Source: Antrihabitans stalagmiti | GTDB taxonomy: Bacteria; Actinomycetota; Actinomycetes; Mycobacteriales; Mycobacteriaceae | DNA: 64,000 nucleotides | Direction of reading: 5' to 3' | Assembly: GCF_016482825.1 (NCBI RefSeq) | Contig: NZ_JAEMNV010000007.1 | Span: 186,001-250,000, forward strand | Part shown: positions 54,274 through 63,360 of the stretch, one piece after another | How positions within the stretch are numbered: the stretch's first letter is position 1 | Layout: the number at the start of each line of letters is the position of its first letter | The notes under the pieces: generated by a model | What the model was told of the DNA's origin: nothing | The model's input: the letters and a program-made list of their open reading frames with translations, nothing else | Database searches by the model: none | Translations under genes and position numbers: made by a program

Positions 54274-54274
54274 T

Positions 54275-54344
54275 GCGGCTCCGCCGCTCGTGAGTCCTTT
54301 CGGAGGGCGGAACCACCGGAAAGACTCACGAGCGGCGTAGCCGC
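54275..54344. repeat. dispersed stop-abutting palindrome, copy C
   Basis: The best-preserved copy. The left arm 54275-54303 starts GCGGCTCCGCCGCTCGTGAG, and the right arm 54316-54344 is its near-perfect complement over 29 positions, with about four mismatches. The 12-nt loop is AGGGCGGAACCA. It is followed by TATAGTTTTCTTT, a T-rich tail. It lies between the helicase stop and the phzF start, so it is likely a terminator. Confidence 0.85.
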
Positions 54345-54378
54345 CTATAGTTTTCTTTATGGATGGAAGGGATCGAGA

Positions 54379-55056
54379 ATGAGTGTGGACGTCGCCGTCG
54401 TTCGGGTGTTCACCAACGCCGCCGGTGAGTTCGGCAACGCGCTCGGCATCGTCGATGCAGCAGCTGTTCCGTTGTCCGACAGGCAATCTCTCGCAGCGCA
54501 TCTCGGGTTCAGCGAGACCATCTTCGTCGAACTTCCCGGCGGCAACACCACGACCAGAGCGCAGATCTTCACCCCCGCAACCGAACTCCCCTTTGCGGGG
54601 CACCCTACGGTCGGCCTCGGATGGTGGCTGAGCGAACTCGGGTTCGCTGTCGACGCCATCGACGTACCTGCCGGACGTGTCGAGGTCACACGCACCAACG
54701 GCCTCACGAAGATTCGCGCACGCGCGGACTGGGCGACCGACTTCACGTTCCACGATCTGGCCTCCGCTGCCGAGGTCGAGGCGCTCGATCCTGCCCGCTT
54801 CACCGACGCACTGCACTACGCCTGGGCGTGGACCGACGAAGCCGCGGGAGCGATTCGCTCACGAATGTTCGCCCCCGTCCTGGGAATTCGTGAAGACGAG
54901 GCAACAGGTGCGGCCGCTGTTCGAATCACTGCGCTACTGGAGCGCGATCTCACGATCACCCAGGGACTCGGCTCGCAAATCTTCACCGACTACGCGGCCG
55001 ACGGCTGGGTCCACGTCGGCGGCAGATCGGTCGCCGAACGCACGTTCAGCGTGTAG
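54379..55056 (+). CDS. PhzF-family isomerase-like protein
   Basis: A 225-residue protein of the PhzF/diaminopimelate epimerase fold. Family motifs include VFTNAAGEFGNALGIV near 9-24, LGFSETIFVE near 42-51 (catalytic Glu) and TPATELPFAGHPTVGLGW near 64-81, and GSQIFTDYAA near the end. It corresponds to Rv2716. The length is shorter than the usual 260-300 residues. The substrate is unknown. Its stop overlaps the end of the converging gene by 11 bp. Confidence 0.88.
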   Translation: MSVDVAVVRVFTNAAGEFGNALGIVDAAAVPLSDRQSLAAHLGFSETIFVELPGGNTTTRAQIFTPATELPFAGHPTVGLGWWLSELGFAVDAIDVPAGRVEVTRTNGLTKIRARADWATDFTFHDLASAAEVEALDPARFTDALHYAWAWTDEAAGAIRSRMFAPVLGIREDEATGAAAVRITALLERDLTITQGLGSQIFTDYAADGWVHVGGRSVAERTFSV

Positions 55057-55735
55057 ACCGACGAGTCGGGATGGGTGCGCCCGCGGCGAGTTCGGCTTCC
55101 GTCAACACAACTTGGAGTTCACGCCCCAGATCGAACCCCGTCGCCAGCGGCAGTCTGTCACCGCTCCAGAACTTTCCGGGGTCGTACCAGTTGGACCGAT
55201 GTTGCTTGCGCAACAGACCCATGGCCTCGTAGGTCGTCCCGACAACCTCTGCGCAATAGGCACTCTCGAGTTTCTGCGCATCTGCCTTACGGCCAGGTAG
55301 GCGGCCCGCGAACCACCGACCCGTCACCTTCGCAGTGGACGGAAACGGGGTACCGTCCAGGCGCGCGATGGCCCGAAGCAGCGCGTCCTCCTGCTCCTTC
55401 GACACGGCCGGTTCCAACTGCCGCAGCCAGCCGCGCTGCTTGTAGCGGCCGCCCCACACCTGCACGGCGTCGCGAAGATCGTGCAACTGGACACCTCGCT
55501 GGAACCGACCGGTCCACATGTCCTGCAACGACTTCCCCAACTCCGCATGCCAGATCAACGGCGGCAGATCGGCAAGGACGACCGACATCCCGACATGATT
55601 GACCGGGCTGTTGGTGAGGGTCCGGATTGCGCGGTCAGGGCCGGAATGGCCGCGGAAGATCCAGATGTCGCCCGTGCGCGTCTGCTCGACCGCGTCCGAC
55701 AAGCTCACCTGCGATGCGTGCATTCGCGGAGTCAT
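55046..55735 (-). CDS. permuted NlpC/P60-like (papain-fold) protein
   Basis: A 229-residue protein with a circularly permuted papain-like pattern. GDIWIFRGH near 22-30 is followed by the His of NHVGMSVVL (His47), and the Cys comes late in ESAYCAEVVGTTYEAMG (Cys161). This order, His before Cys, matches the permuted NlpC/P60 group (YiiX-type). Such proteins act as amidases or thioesterases. No signal peptide is visible. It overlaps phzF by 11 bp on the opposite strand. Its substrate is unknown. Confidence 0.75.
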   Translation of the reverse strand: MTPRMHASQVSLSDAVEQTRTGDIWIFRGHSGPDRAIRTLTNSPVNHVGMSVVLADLPPLIWHAELGKSLQDMWTGRFQRGVQLHDLRDAVQVWGGRYKQRGWLRQLEPAVSKEQEDALLRAIARLDGTPFPSTAKVTGRWFAGRLPGRKADAQKLESAYCAEVVGTTYEAMGLLRKQHRSNWYDPGKFWSGDRLPLATGFDLGRELQVVLTEAELAAGAPIPTRRSTR

Positions 55736-55752
55736 GGCCTTAGCCTAAGGCG

Positions 55753-56001
55753 ATGAGGCTCACCGGCGCACAGGCACTGAAGCTCGCAGGTCTCGCCGGA
55801 GCGGTCGGCGTCGTCGCAACCGGAGTTGTCGTTGCGCGCAACGAACGCGCGCGGCGCGCCTATACCCCCGACGAGGTTCGGGAACAGTTGCACGCACGAT
55901 ATGCCCGTGCCGCGTCAGCACCGACCACCATCGCGCAGCCGAGCAAACCGACACTGCGCGAACGTGTGTCGTTCCTGCGTCGCAAAAAGTCTCGAGCCTG
56001 A
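55753..56001 (+). CDS. small membrane-anchored hypothetical protein
   Basis: An 82-residue protein with one N-terminal hydrophobic segment (ALKLAGLAGAVGVVATGVVVA) and a basic C-terminal half ending LRERVSFLRRKKSRA. Its ATG lies 17 bp from the divergent start of the NlpC-like gene, and its stop directly adjoins the converging aminotransferase stop. Codon usage fits the neighbours. No family is recognised. Confidence 0.65.
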   Translation: MRLTGAQALKLAGLAGAVGVVATGVVVARNERARRAYTPDEVREQLHARYARAASAPTTIAQPSKPTLRERVSFLRRKKSRA

Positions 56002-57222
56002 TCAGCCGAGCGCTGCCAGCACCCGCTCCGCCAGCTCTGCCACCTGCTCGTCCGTCATGACGAACGACGGCGAGAACTGCATCGCGCCGACGCCCGCTGC
56101 TCGTCCCGAAACACCGTGCTGACGGAGTGTTTTGACGAACGGCAAGGCCTCGGCGGGATCGGCGAGTTGCACAGCGGCGACAGCCCCGAGTCCGCTGCGC
56201 ACCTCCTGGACGCGAGGATGATCGGCCAGCGGCGAAAGATGTTTGTGCAGTGAGCCTTCGAGACGCTTGGACTCGTCCAGCAGGTTCTCGCGTTCCATGA
56301 TGTCGAGGTTCGCCATTGCGGCCGCGGCAGCGCCCGCGTGCCCGCCGTAGGTGTAGCCGTGCCGCCACCAGACACCGCCCGCGAAGAACGGCTCGGCGAT
56401 GTGCGGGGCGATGAAAACGGCACCCATCGGGACGTAGCCGGACGTCAAGCCCTTCGCCGTCGTCATCAGATCCGGCTGCAGGTCGAATCGCGAAGACGCG
56501 AACCAGGATCCACCGATCCTGCCGAAGCCGGTCACCACCTCGTCGACGACGAAAAGGATGTCGTGATCGCGGCAGATGGCACGGACCTCCGCGAGGTAAC
56601 CCTCGGGGGGCAGGTAGATGCCGCCCGCACCGATGATCGGCTCGGCGAAGAACGCGGCAATGTTGTCCGCACCGAGCTCCTCGATCAGGCTGAGCAGGCT
56701 TTTCGCGTTGTCCCACTCGACGGTCCGCGCATCGGCCATCAACTCGCCGTACCCTTCACGGTTCGGCGGGATCCCCGCCAGTGCGGTTCCGGCGACATGC
56801 ATACCGTGATAGGCCTTCTGGCGGCCGACGATGATGCGCTTGGACGGTTTGCCGACCTCACCCCAGTAGCGGCGCGCGAGCTTCGCGGCAGTGTCGATGG
56901 AATCCGAGCCGCCCGACGTGAAGAAGATCTTGCTGCCGGGGACCGGCGCGATCTCCGCCAGCCGTTCGGCGAGCGTTGCCGTCACGGCCGGAACGAAGTC
57001 GCCGAAATTCGAGTAGTGGGCAACGGTCGCAAGTTGTTCGGCGACCGCGTCACCGATCTCACGCCTGCCGTGCCCGACGTTCGCGAACCACAATCCCGCC
57101 GTGGCGTCGATGTACTTGTTGCCTGCGGCGTCCCAGATGTAGGCGCCTTCGCCACGAGCAATGACGAAAGCACCCTTGTCGACGGCACCCATGTCCGCGA
57201 AACCGTGCCACAGTGAACCCAT
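56002..57222 (-). CDS. class III PLP-dependent aminotransferase
   Basis: A 406-residue fold-type I aminotransferase. The substrate and phosphate region FTSGGSDSIDTAAKLARRY is near 101-119, DEVVTGFGR near 227-235 has the PLP-ring Asp, and the catalytic Lys257 lies in TTAKGLTSGYVPMGA. It resembles the omega-amino acid:pyruvate, putrescine and adenosylmethionine-type transaminases, so an aliphatic amine or beta-amino acid is the likely donor. ATG 57222 has GAGGGG upstream. It is not in a pathway cluster. Confidence 0.92.
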   Translation of the reverse strand: MGSLWHGFADMGAVDKGAFVIARGEGAYIWDAAGNKYIDATAGLWFANVGHGRREIGDAVAEQLATVAHYSNFGDFVPAVTATLAERLAEIAPVPGSKIFFTSGGSDSIDTAAKLARRYWGEVGKPSKRIIVGRQKAYHGMHVAGTALAGIPPNREGYGELMADARTVEWDNAKSLLSLIEELGADNIAAFFAEPIIGAGGIYLPPEGYLAEVRAICRDHDILFVVDEVVTGFGRIGGSWFASSRFDLQPDLMTTAKGLTSGYVPMGAVFIAPHIAEPFFAGGVWWRHGYTYGGHAGAAAAAMANLDIMERENLLDESKRLEGSLHKHLSPLADHPRVQEVRSGLGAVAAVQLADPAEALPFVKTLRQHGVSGRAAGVGAMQFSPSFVMTDEQVAELAERVLAALG

Positions 57223-57248
57223 TACGCGCCCCTCATTCCACAATCGCT

Positions 57249-57935
57249 TCAGACGAAACTAGCGTGCGCGTCGTTTCGGTAGCGCCACCGGGCCGCTAGT
57301 CTGCCGACCGCACCGACGGCGAGCGCGAGCAGGGTCAGCGCGACAGTCAGTACGACGAGCCCGATGGCAAGAGACACGTAGCCCTGTTCACGTGGGTCGA
57401 GGAACGGGTAGGGGTACCAGTCGACGAATTCGCCGCGGATCAGGCTGTACACCCCGTACACAGCCGGGAATGCCAGCCACTGCAGCACCTGGCTGTCTTC
57501 GATCTTCGTGCGCGGCGGCGCCAGGATCCAGTCCGCCAGCAGCACGAGGGGAAGCAGCCTGTGCATCACATCGTTGATCCAGCGATCGGTGAGCATCACG
57601 TCGATGTTGGCCAGGAGGACCGCATATACGGCACACGTGATCACCATGTAGACGGTGACCGCGCCGCGCACGCTCTGCCACGCCCGACTGCCGGGATCGA
57701 GCACACCACCGACGAGCAGGACCACGATGGTGGCGACGTTGCTCAGAATCGTGAAGTAGCTGAAATAGTTTGCGACGGAGAATGCCTCGACGTCGATGTT
57801 TCGCAGCGGAATCCACGCGAGCGCAACCGCGCCGAGTACGGCGAAGCCGATCCGGAGCACCCGGATCACGATCGGAGTGGACGCTCGAGGGTCCGACGCT
57901 GGCGATGAACCGACATCTGCAGTGGTCACCGGCAT
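57249..57935 (-). CDS. Pr6Pr-family membrane protein
   Basis: A 228-residue integral membrane protein with about six hydrophobic segments: IVIRVLRIGFAVLGAVALAWIP, NYFSYFTILSNVATIVVLLVGG, VTVYMVITCAVYAVLLANI and three more. The FSYFTILSN and VMHRLLPLVLLADWILAPP patterns with the YPYPFLDP near the end are typical of the Pr6Pr (FAR-17a/AIG1-like) family. The ATG at 57935 removes a long upstream frame. The gene is divergent from hrpA with 70 bp between starts. Function unknown. Confidence 0.82.
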   Translation of the reverse strand: MPVTTADVGSSPASDPRASTPIVIRVLRIGFAVLGAVALAWIPLRNIDVEAFSVANYFSYFTILSNVATIVVLLVGGVLDPGSRAWQSVRGAVTVYMVITCAVYAVLLANIDVMLTDRWINDVMHRLLPLVLLADWILAPPRTKIEDSQVLQWLAFPAVYGVYSLIRGEFVDWYPYPFLDPREQGYVSLAIGLVVLTVALTLLALAVGAVGRLAARWRYRNDAHASFV

Positions 57936-58005
57936 ATCGTCGCACGTGGGCGCCGTAGCCACGTGCAACCGACCACAACTCTTCGTTCGATACTCTGTAG
58001 CAGTC

Positions 58006-61000
58006 ATGCCCAGCACACCGACCGATACTTCCGAGACCATTCGCGACCTCCGCAACCGCCTCGGCGAACTCACCTTTCGAGACGAATATCGCCTTCGACG
58101 CCGTCTCGAACGTGCCCGGACCCCCGGTGCTCTCGCTGCCCTCTCGCGCGAGATCGACGCCGCAGAACTGCGGATCCTCGACAGGCGTGCAGCGGTACCG
58201 ACGATCACCTATCCCGAAGCACTGCCGGTCACCGCGCGCCGCGAAGACATCGCCGCCGCCATCGCGAAACATCAGGTCGTCGTCGTCGCAGGCGAGACAG
58301 GATCCGGCAAGACGACGCAGATTCCGAAGATCTGTCTCGAACTCGGCCGTGGCATCCGCGGCACCATCGGCCACACCCAGCCGCGGCGTATCGCCGCGCG
58401 AACGGTCGCCGAGCGAATCGCCGAAGAACTCGACACCGAACTAGGCACAACGGTCGGCTATACGGTCAGGTTCACCGATCACGCGTCGGAAAATACACTC
58501 GTCAAACTGATGACGGACGGCATTCTGCTCGCCGAGATCCAGCGCGACCGGTTGTTGCGCCGCTACGACACACTGATCATCGACGAAGCGCACGAACGCA
58601 GTCTCAACATCGACTTCCTCCTCGGCTACCTCGCCCAATTGCTGCCGCGCAGGCCAGATCTCAAGGTGATCATCACCTCGGCGACGATCGATCCCGAACT
58701 GTTCGCGCGGCATTTCGCCACCGGGGGCGTCCCGGCACCGATCGTCGAGGTGTCAGGTCGGTCGTATCCCGTGGAGATCCGCTACCGACCGACGACGCTG
58801 CAGGTCGGCGACGAGACGATCGACCTCGACCCCGTCGACGCGGTGTGCGAAGCCGTCACCGAACTCTTCTCCGCCGGCGACGGCGACGTCCTGGTCTTCC
58901 TCTCCGGTGAACGTGAAATCCGTGATACCGCAGATGCTTTGAACGATCTGAAGCTCGCTCGCACCGAGGTCGTTCCGCTCTACGCCAGACTGTCTGCCGC
59001 AGAACAACATCGGGTGTTCACCCCACACACGGGACGCCGGGTCGTGCTGTCCACCAATGTCGCGGAGACGTCGCTCACCGTCCCCGGCATCCGGTACGTG
59101 GTCGATCCCGGGACCGCGCGGATCTCGCGATACTCGTTGCGCACCAAGGTCCAACGTCTGCCGATCGAACCCATCTCGCAGGCGTCGGCACGCCAGCGTG
59201 CCGGGCGTTGTGGTCGTGTTGCCGACGGTATCTGCATCCGGCTCTACTCCGAGGAAGACTTCGATTCACGGCCACCGTTCACCGAACCGGAGATTCTGCG
59301 TACCAATCTGGCAGCCGTCATCCTGCAGATGACCTCACTCGGACTGGGCGAGATCGAGAACTTTCCGTTCCTGGAACCACCCGATGGACGCAGCATACGC
59401 GACGGCGTCGCCCTCCTCGAAGAACTCGGCGCGATCACAACCACCGGCGGGCTCGCCCTCACACCGGTCGGCCGCGAGTTGGCGCAACTGCCCGTCGATC
59501 CGCGAATGGCGCGCATGCTCGCCGAGGCGCACCGCTCGGGGTGTTTGACCGAGATGCTGATCGTCGTCTCCGCGTTGGCAATTCAGGACGTCCGAGAGCG
59601 ACCCGCCGATCACCAACAGGCAGCCGACAACGCACACGCGCGTTTCGTCGTCGAGAACTCGGACTTCCTTGCCTACGGGAAACTGTGGGAGTACCTGAAC
59701 GAGCAGCGGAAGACGCTGTCGTCGAACCAGTTCCGCAAGATGTGCCGAAACGAATTCCTGCATTGGCTGCGCATCCGAGAATGGCAGGACCTACACGGGC
59801 AACTCCGCACGATCACCCGAGGACTCGGTTGGGAGCCCAATACCGCTGCGGCTTCGGAGAATTCGATTCATCAGGCCTTGTTGGCAGGCCTGCTGTCGCA
59901 CATCGGACTACGTGATGCGGAAACCAGAGACTTCCTCGGTGCTCGCGGCGCCAAGTTCGCAATCTTTCCCGGCTCGTCGCTGTTCAAGAAGCCGCCGCGC
60001 TGGGTGATGGCTGCCGAACTCGTCGAAACGTCGCGGCTGTGGGGTCGCATGGCCGGGCGGATCGAGCCGGAGTGGGCGGAAAAGCTTGCGCCGCATCTGA
60101 TCAAGAAGACCTACTCGGAGCCGCACTGGTCGAGCAAGCGTGGGTCGGCGATGGCCTACGAGCGCGTCACGTTGTACGGGATACCGCTCGTCACCGGGCG
60201 CGCTGTCAACTACGGACCCATCGATCCGGAGACCTCGCGCGAACTCTTCATCAGACACGCACTCGTCGAGGGGGAATGGACGACGAATCACGCCTTCTTC
60301 GCACGCAACCGCGCATTGCTCGACGATGTCGAAGAACTCGAACATCGGGCGCGCAGGCGCGACATTCTGGTCGACGACGAGGCGCTGTTCGCCTTCTACG
60401 ACGAACGTGTCGGTAGCGACGTCGTGTCGGCGCGGCACTTCGACACCTGGTGGAAGAAGGCACGGCGCGCCAATCCCGCTCTACTCGACTTCACCATCGA
60501 CACCGTCGTCCACGACAACGCCGTAGCCGTCGTCGGCGGTGACTATCCCGACGCGTGGCGACAGGGCGAGATCCAGTTCCCACTGACCTATCAGTTCGAG
60601 CCAGGCACCGACGACGACGGCGTCACCGCCCGCATTCCCATAGCCCAACTCGCACACGTGCGAGCTGTCGGGTTCGACTGGTTGGTGCCAGGAATGCGCG
60701 AGGAACTTGTCACGGCACTCATCAAGACGTTGCCGAAGCAACTGCGCCGCAACGTCGTTCCCGCACCCGACTTCGCACGTGCCGCACTCGCAGCGGTCAA
60801 GCCCCGCTCCGAACCACTCACCGCGGCCATCGCACGCGAGCTGACCCGCCTCGCGTCCACACCGATCTCACCGAACGACTTCGACCTCGCAGCCCTACCC
60901 GATCACCTGCGGATGACGTTCACAGCGACGGACCCCTCCGGCACGGTCGCGGCGAAGAACAAGGACCTCGCCGCGCTGAAAACTGCTCTGGCACCGCAGG

Positions 61001-61899
61001 TTGCCAAGGCGGTCGCCGCTGCCGCGTCGGGCATCGAACGACCGTCGGCGACGGTGTGGACGTCGGAATCGCTGGGTACGTTGGCGCCCACCGTCACTCG
61101 AACCGTCGACGGCCACCAGGTGACCGGCTACCCGGCACTTGTCGCCGAAGCGAACGGAGTCGCAGTGAGGGTCTTGAGCACACCGACCCAGCAACGTGCG
61201 GCGATGCGGACCGGCACGCGTGAACTTGTCCTGCGAGCAGTACCGACACCGACGAAACAGGTGACGGCAGGGCTGACGCCCGCCGAGCGACTTACCCTCA
61301 GCCAGAACCCCTATCCGTCGATCGACGCCTTGATCGAGGACTGCAGGGCCTGCGCCGCAAACGAACTCATCGACGCCGCAGGTGGTCCGGTTCAGACCCC
61401 CGCAGAGTTCGACGCCCTGGTTGCGCGGGTCCGTCCACAGCTGGGTGGTCGCGTCCGCGAACTGATTCGGGCGGTATTGCCGGTGCTGGCCCGTGCTCGC
61501 GAATTGTCGGCCGCCTTGGACGGGCGACGCGGTGAGGTTGCCGACGACGTGACGCAGCAGCGCGACGGACTGGTGTTCGCGGGATTCGTCTCCGAGTTCG
61601 GTGGCGAGCGGCTCGCTCACCTGCCGCGTTATCTGCACGGCGCCATCGTTCGGCTGGAGGCACTTCCAGCCGGTGCGATCCGCGACAGCAACGGGATGGC
61701 TGTGCTCGACCGCGTCTATGCGAAATACGACCGACTCCTCGACTCCCTGCCTGAGGAACGTCGCGGCTCAGCGGCTGTCGTCGACATTTCCTGGCTGATC
61801 GAGGAGTTGCGGATCAATCTGTTCGCCCAGCGGCTCGGCACACCGTTCCCGATCTCGGAGCAGCGGATAGACAAGGCCATAGCCGCGATTCGGCGCTAG
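58006..61899 (+). CDS. hrpA: ATP-dependent RNA helicase HrpA
   Basis: A 1297-residue DEAH-box helicase. The N-terminal 80 residues are helical; Walker A GETGSGKTTQIPK is at 96-108, motif II DEAHERS near 190, SATIDPELF as motif III and QRAGRCGRVADG as motif VI. The helicase-associated (HA2) and OB-fold domains and a DUF3418-type C-terminus (about 700-1297) make up the usual HrpA architecture and length. It likely remodels mRNA or ribosomal complexes, as HrpA does in E. coli. ATG 58006 lies inside the divergent promoter; the longer frame is rejected. Confidence 0.95.
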   Translation: MPSTPTDTSETIRDLRNRLGELTFRDEYRLRRRLERARTPGALAALSREIDAAELRILDRRAAVPTITYPEALPVTARREDIAAAIAKHQVVVVAGETGSGKTTQIPKICLELGRGIRGTIGHTQPRRIAARTVAERIAEELDTELGTTVGYTVRFTDHASENTLVKLMTDGILLAEIQRDRLLRRYDTLIIDEAHERSLNIDFLLGYLAQLLPRRPDLKVIITSATIDPELFARHFATGGVPAPIVEVSGRSYPVEIRYRPTTLQVGDETIDLDPVDAVCEAVTELFSAGDGDVLVFLSGEREIRDTADALNDLKLARTEVVPLYARLSAAEQHRVFTPHTGRRVVLSTNVAETSLTVPGIRYVVDPGTARISRYSLRTKVQRLPIEPISQASARQRAGRCGRVADGICIRLYSEEDFDSRPPFTEPEILRTNLAAVILQMTSLGLGEIENFPFLEPPDGRSIRDGVALLEELGAITTTGGLALTPVGRELAQLPVDPRMARMLAEAHRSGCLTEMLIVVSALAIQDVRERPADHQQAADNAHARFVVENSDFLAYGKLWEYLNEQRKTLSSNQFRKMCRNEFLHWLRIREWQDLHGQLRTITRGLGWEPNTAAASENSIHQALLAGLLSHIGLRDAETRDFLGARGAKFAIFPGSSLFKKPPRWVMAAELVETSRLWGRMAGRIEPEWAEKLAPHLIKKTYSEPHWSSKRGSAMAYERVTLYGIPLVTGRAVNYGPIDPETSRELFIRHALVEGEWTTNHAFFARNRALLDDVEELEHRARRRDILVDDEALFAFYDERVGSDVVSARHFDTWWKKARRANPALLDFTIDTVVHDNAVAVVGGDYPDAWRQGEIQFPLTYQFEPGTDDDGVTARIPIAQLAHVRAVGFDWLVPGMREELVTALIKTLPKQLRRNVVPAPDFARAALAAVKPRSEPLTAAIARELTRLASTPISPNDFDLAALPDHLRMTFTATDPSGTVAAKNKDLAALKTALAPQVAKAVAAAASGIERPSATVWTSESLGTLAPTVTRTVDGHQVTGYPALVAEANGVAVRVLSTPTQQRAAMRTGTRELVLRAVPTPTKQVTAGLTPAERLTLSQNPYPSIDALIEDCRACAANELIDAAGGPVQTPAEFDALVARVRPQLGGRVRELIRAVLPVLARARELSAALDGRRGEVADDVTQQRDGLVFAGFVSEFGGERLAHLPRYLHGAIVRLEALPAGAIRDSNGMAVLDRVYAKYDRLLDSLPEERRGSAAVVDISWLIEELRINLFAQRLGTPFPISEQRIDKAIAAIRR

Positions 61900-61908
61900 C
61901 TAGCCGGC

Positions 61909-61955
61909 GCGAATGTCACATTGGTACCCCTCAGCGGGACGAATGCCACATTCGC
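61909..61955. terminator. palindromic repeat/bidirectional terminator between hrpA and nrdR
   Basis: GCGAATGTCACATT and GAATGCCACATTCGC are imperfect palindromes themselves (AATGTCACATT and CGAATG-CCA-CATTCG) and together form a long hairpin with GGTACCCC ... GGGAC near the loop. It begins 9 bp after the hrpA stop and ends 16 bp before the nrdR stop. The unit GAATGYCACATT looks like a repeat. Confidence 0.6.
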
Positions 61956-61971
61956 TCCGCGGTCCGGAGCA

Positions 61972-62436
61972 CTATTCGGTCGCCGCACCAAGCCGGTGGG
62001 CACGCAACTCTTCGATTTCACGCTCGAAGTCGTCGGCGGAGCTGAACGAGCGATACACCGAGGCGAATCGCAGGTAGGCGACCTCGTCGAGGTCTCGCAG
62101 GGGTCCAAGGATGGCCAAGCCGACCTGGTGGCTGGGGATTTCGGCGGATCCGGACGCTCGGACGGTGTCTTCGACCTGTTGCGCGAGCAGGTTCAGCGAG
62201 TCGTTGTCGACGTCGCGGCCCTGGCAGGCGCGACGAACGCCGCGCATAAGCTTCTCGCGGCTGAACGGTTCGGTGACACCACTTCGCTTCACGACGGCAA
62301 GGACCGCCGTCTCGACAGTTGTGAATCGACGACCGCAGCTGGGGCATGATCGCCGTCGGCGAATCGCGCTCCCCTCTTCTGCCTCGCGGGAGTCGACCAC
62401 GCGAGAGTCCGGGTGTCGACAGAATGGGCAGTGCAT
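61972..62436 (-). CDS. nrdR: transcriptional repressor NrdR
   Basis: A 154-residue repressor of ribonucleotide reductase genes. The zinc ribbon uses Cys3, Cys6, Cys31 and Cys34 (MHCPFC ... SCPSC), with the conserved [19 protein letters not shown] between them. An ATP-cone domain follows ([30 protein letters not shown]), which senses ATP/dATP. It corresponds to Rv2718c. AAAAAGGA lies upstream of the ATG. The regulated nrd genes are not in this window. Confidence 0.96.
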   Translation of the reverse strand: MHCPFCRHPDSRVVDSREAEEGSAIRRRRSCPSCGRRFTTVETAVLAVVKRSGVTEPFSREKLMRGVRRACQGRDVDNDSLNLLAQQVEDTVRASGSAEIPSHQVGLAILGPLRDLDEVAYLRFASVYRSFSSADDFEREIEELRAHRLGAATE

Positions 62437-62666
62437 GTCGAATCCTTTTTCGATGCCGACAAGCTCGCACAACTCGACCGCGCTCTGCGACGAACCGATC
62501 GGGCTGGATTCGTGCGTGCAATATGCGATCTCGATGCGACCACTCGGCGTGGCGTGACCAACAGCCTCCGAGGATACCCGCCGCCCACTTGGCCGGGACA
62601 TATCGCCCATCACCAGCGGTGACAGCTCAGCTCGCAGTTGCGCCAAGGATTCGAACATGGTCGGTG
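62437..62666. other. 230-bp non-coding gap upstream of nrdR
   Basis: The gap lies between the LysM gene end and the nrdR start. Short frames on both strands have no ribosome site or recognisable protein. It should hold the nrdR promoter, but no convincing hexamers were assigned. Confidence 0.4.
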
Positions 62667-63188
62667 TCAGGGCGCTACGGGTGCGATCAAAGCCTGACCG
62701 GGTGCAACGCCTGCCGACTTCATGTCGTTGAGCCGCAGAATCTGTTCGACGACTTCGGCGACCGGTGCATCCGGCGAAACGCGAGCCGCCACGTCGGACA
62801 GGGTCTCACCCGACTGGACGTGCACAACGGCGGTAGTGCTCGGAACGCTCTCGAGACCACCCGTGCGCAGGTTCCACAGACCGAGCAGCCCGACCACCGC
62901 GATAGCGGTCAGCAACATCGTGGCTATAACCGTGCCGAACCCGTACTGCTCGCTTCGAACGTCCTCGTCGTCGAGGCGCGGTAGCACCCGCAGGCCCACG
63001 GAACTGTAATCGAACGAGCCGTTGGCGGGACCGCGACTGTCGCTCGTCGCCAACTCGCGCCGACGCGTCCGCACCGGACGCAGACCCTCGTCGGCACGCG
63101 TAGTGCCGACAGCGGTGTCCGAGCCGACGCCGGCGATGCCACCGAAATGCGCGTCGAGTCCCGCGTATTCGTTCATTGTGATGCTCAT
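62667..63188 (-). CDS. LysM-domain protein, ChiZ-like
   Basis: A 173-residue membrane protein. A polar N-terminus of about 80 residues is followed by one membrane segment ([20 protein letters not shown]), and a C-terminal LysM domain ([36 protein letters not shown]) binds peptidoglycan outside the cell. It matches Rv2719c (ChiZ), a peptidoglycan hydrolase and cell-division inhibitor induced by DNA damage in M. tuberculosis. The divergent lexA gene and SOS-type boxes between them support LexA control here as well. The ATG at 63188 has GGAGG upstream. Confidence 0.85.
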   Translation of the reverse strand: MSITMNEYAGLDAHFGGIAGVGSDTAVGTTRADEGLRPVRTRRRELATSDSRGPANGSFDYSSVGLRVLPRLDDEDVRSEQYGFGTVIATMLLTAIAVVGLLGLWNLRTGGLESVPSTTAVVHVQSGETLSDVAARVSPDAPVAEVVEQILRLNDMKSAGVAPGQALIAPVAP

Positions 63189-63295
63189 CGGATCCTCCGT
63201 CTGCGTCGCCAGCGGCGTGTGCGCTGGTGTCGTTGGTGGTGCTCTGCTTGTCCTTGATTGTCGTGCCGCACTGCCGACGTTCGATCACGCGTTCG

Positions 63296-63311
63296 ATGAA
63301 CGTCTGTTCGA
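63296..63311. promoter_or_regulatory. SOS box 1 (LexA site, LysM side)
   Basis: ATGAAC-GTCT-GTTCGA resembles the actinobacterial LexA box TCGAAC-N4-GTTCGA; the right half is perfect and the left half has 4 of 6 matches. It lies 108 bp upstream of the LysM gene. Confidence 0.45.
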
Positions 63312-63360
63312 ATTTTCTACCATGCCCCACCGACAAAGTCTCTAGTTTCCGCGACACGTG

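Noticed and set aside
61896-62108. A 70-codon minus-strand frame between hrpA and nrdR
   Set aside because: It overlaps nrdR in another frame, and its C-terminal part is just the translated palindromic repeat.
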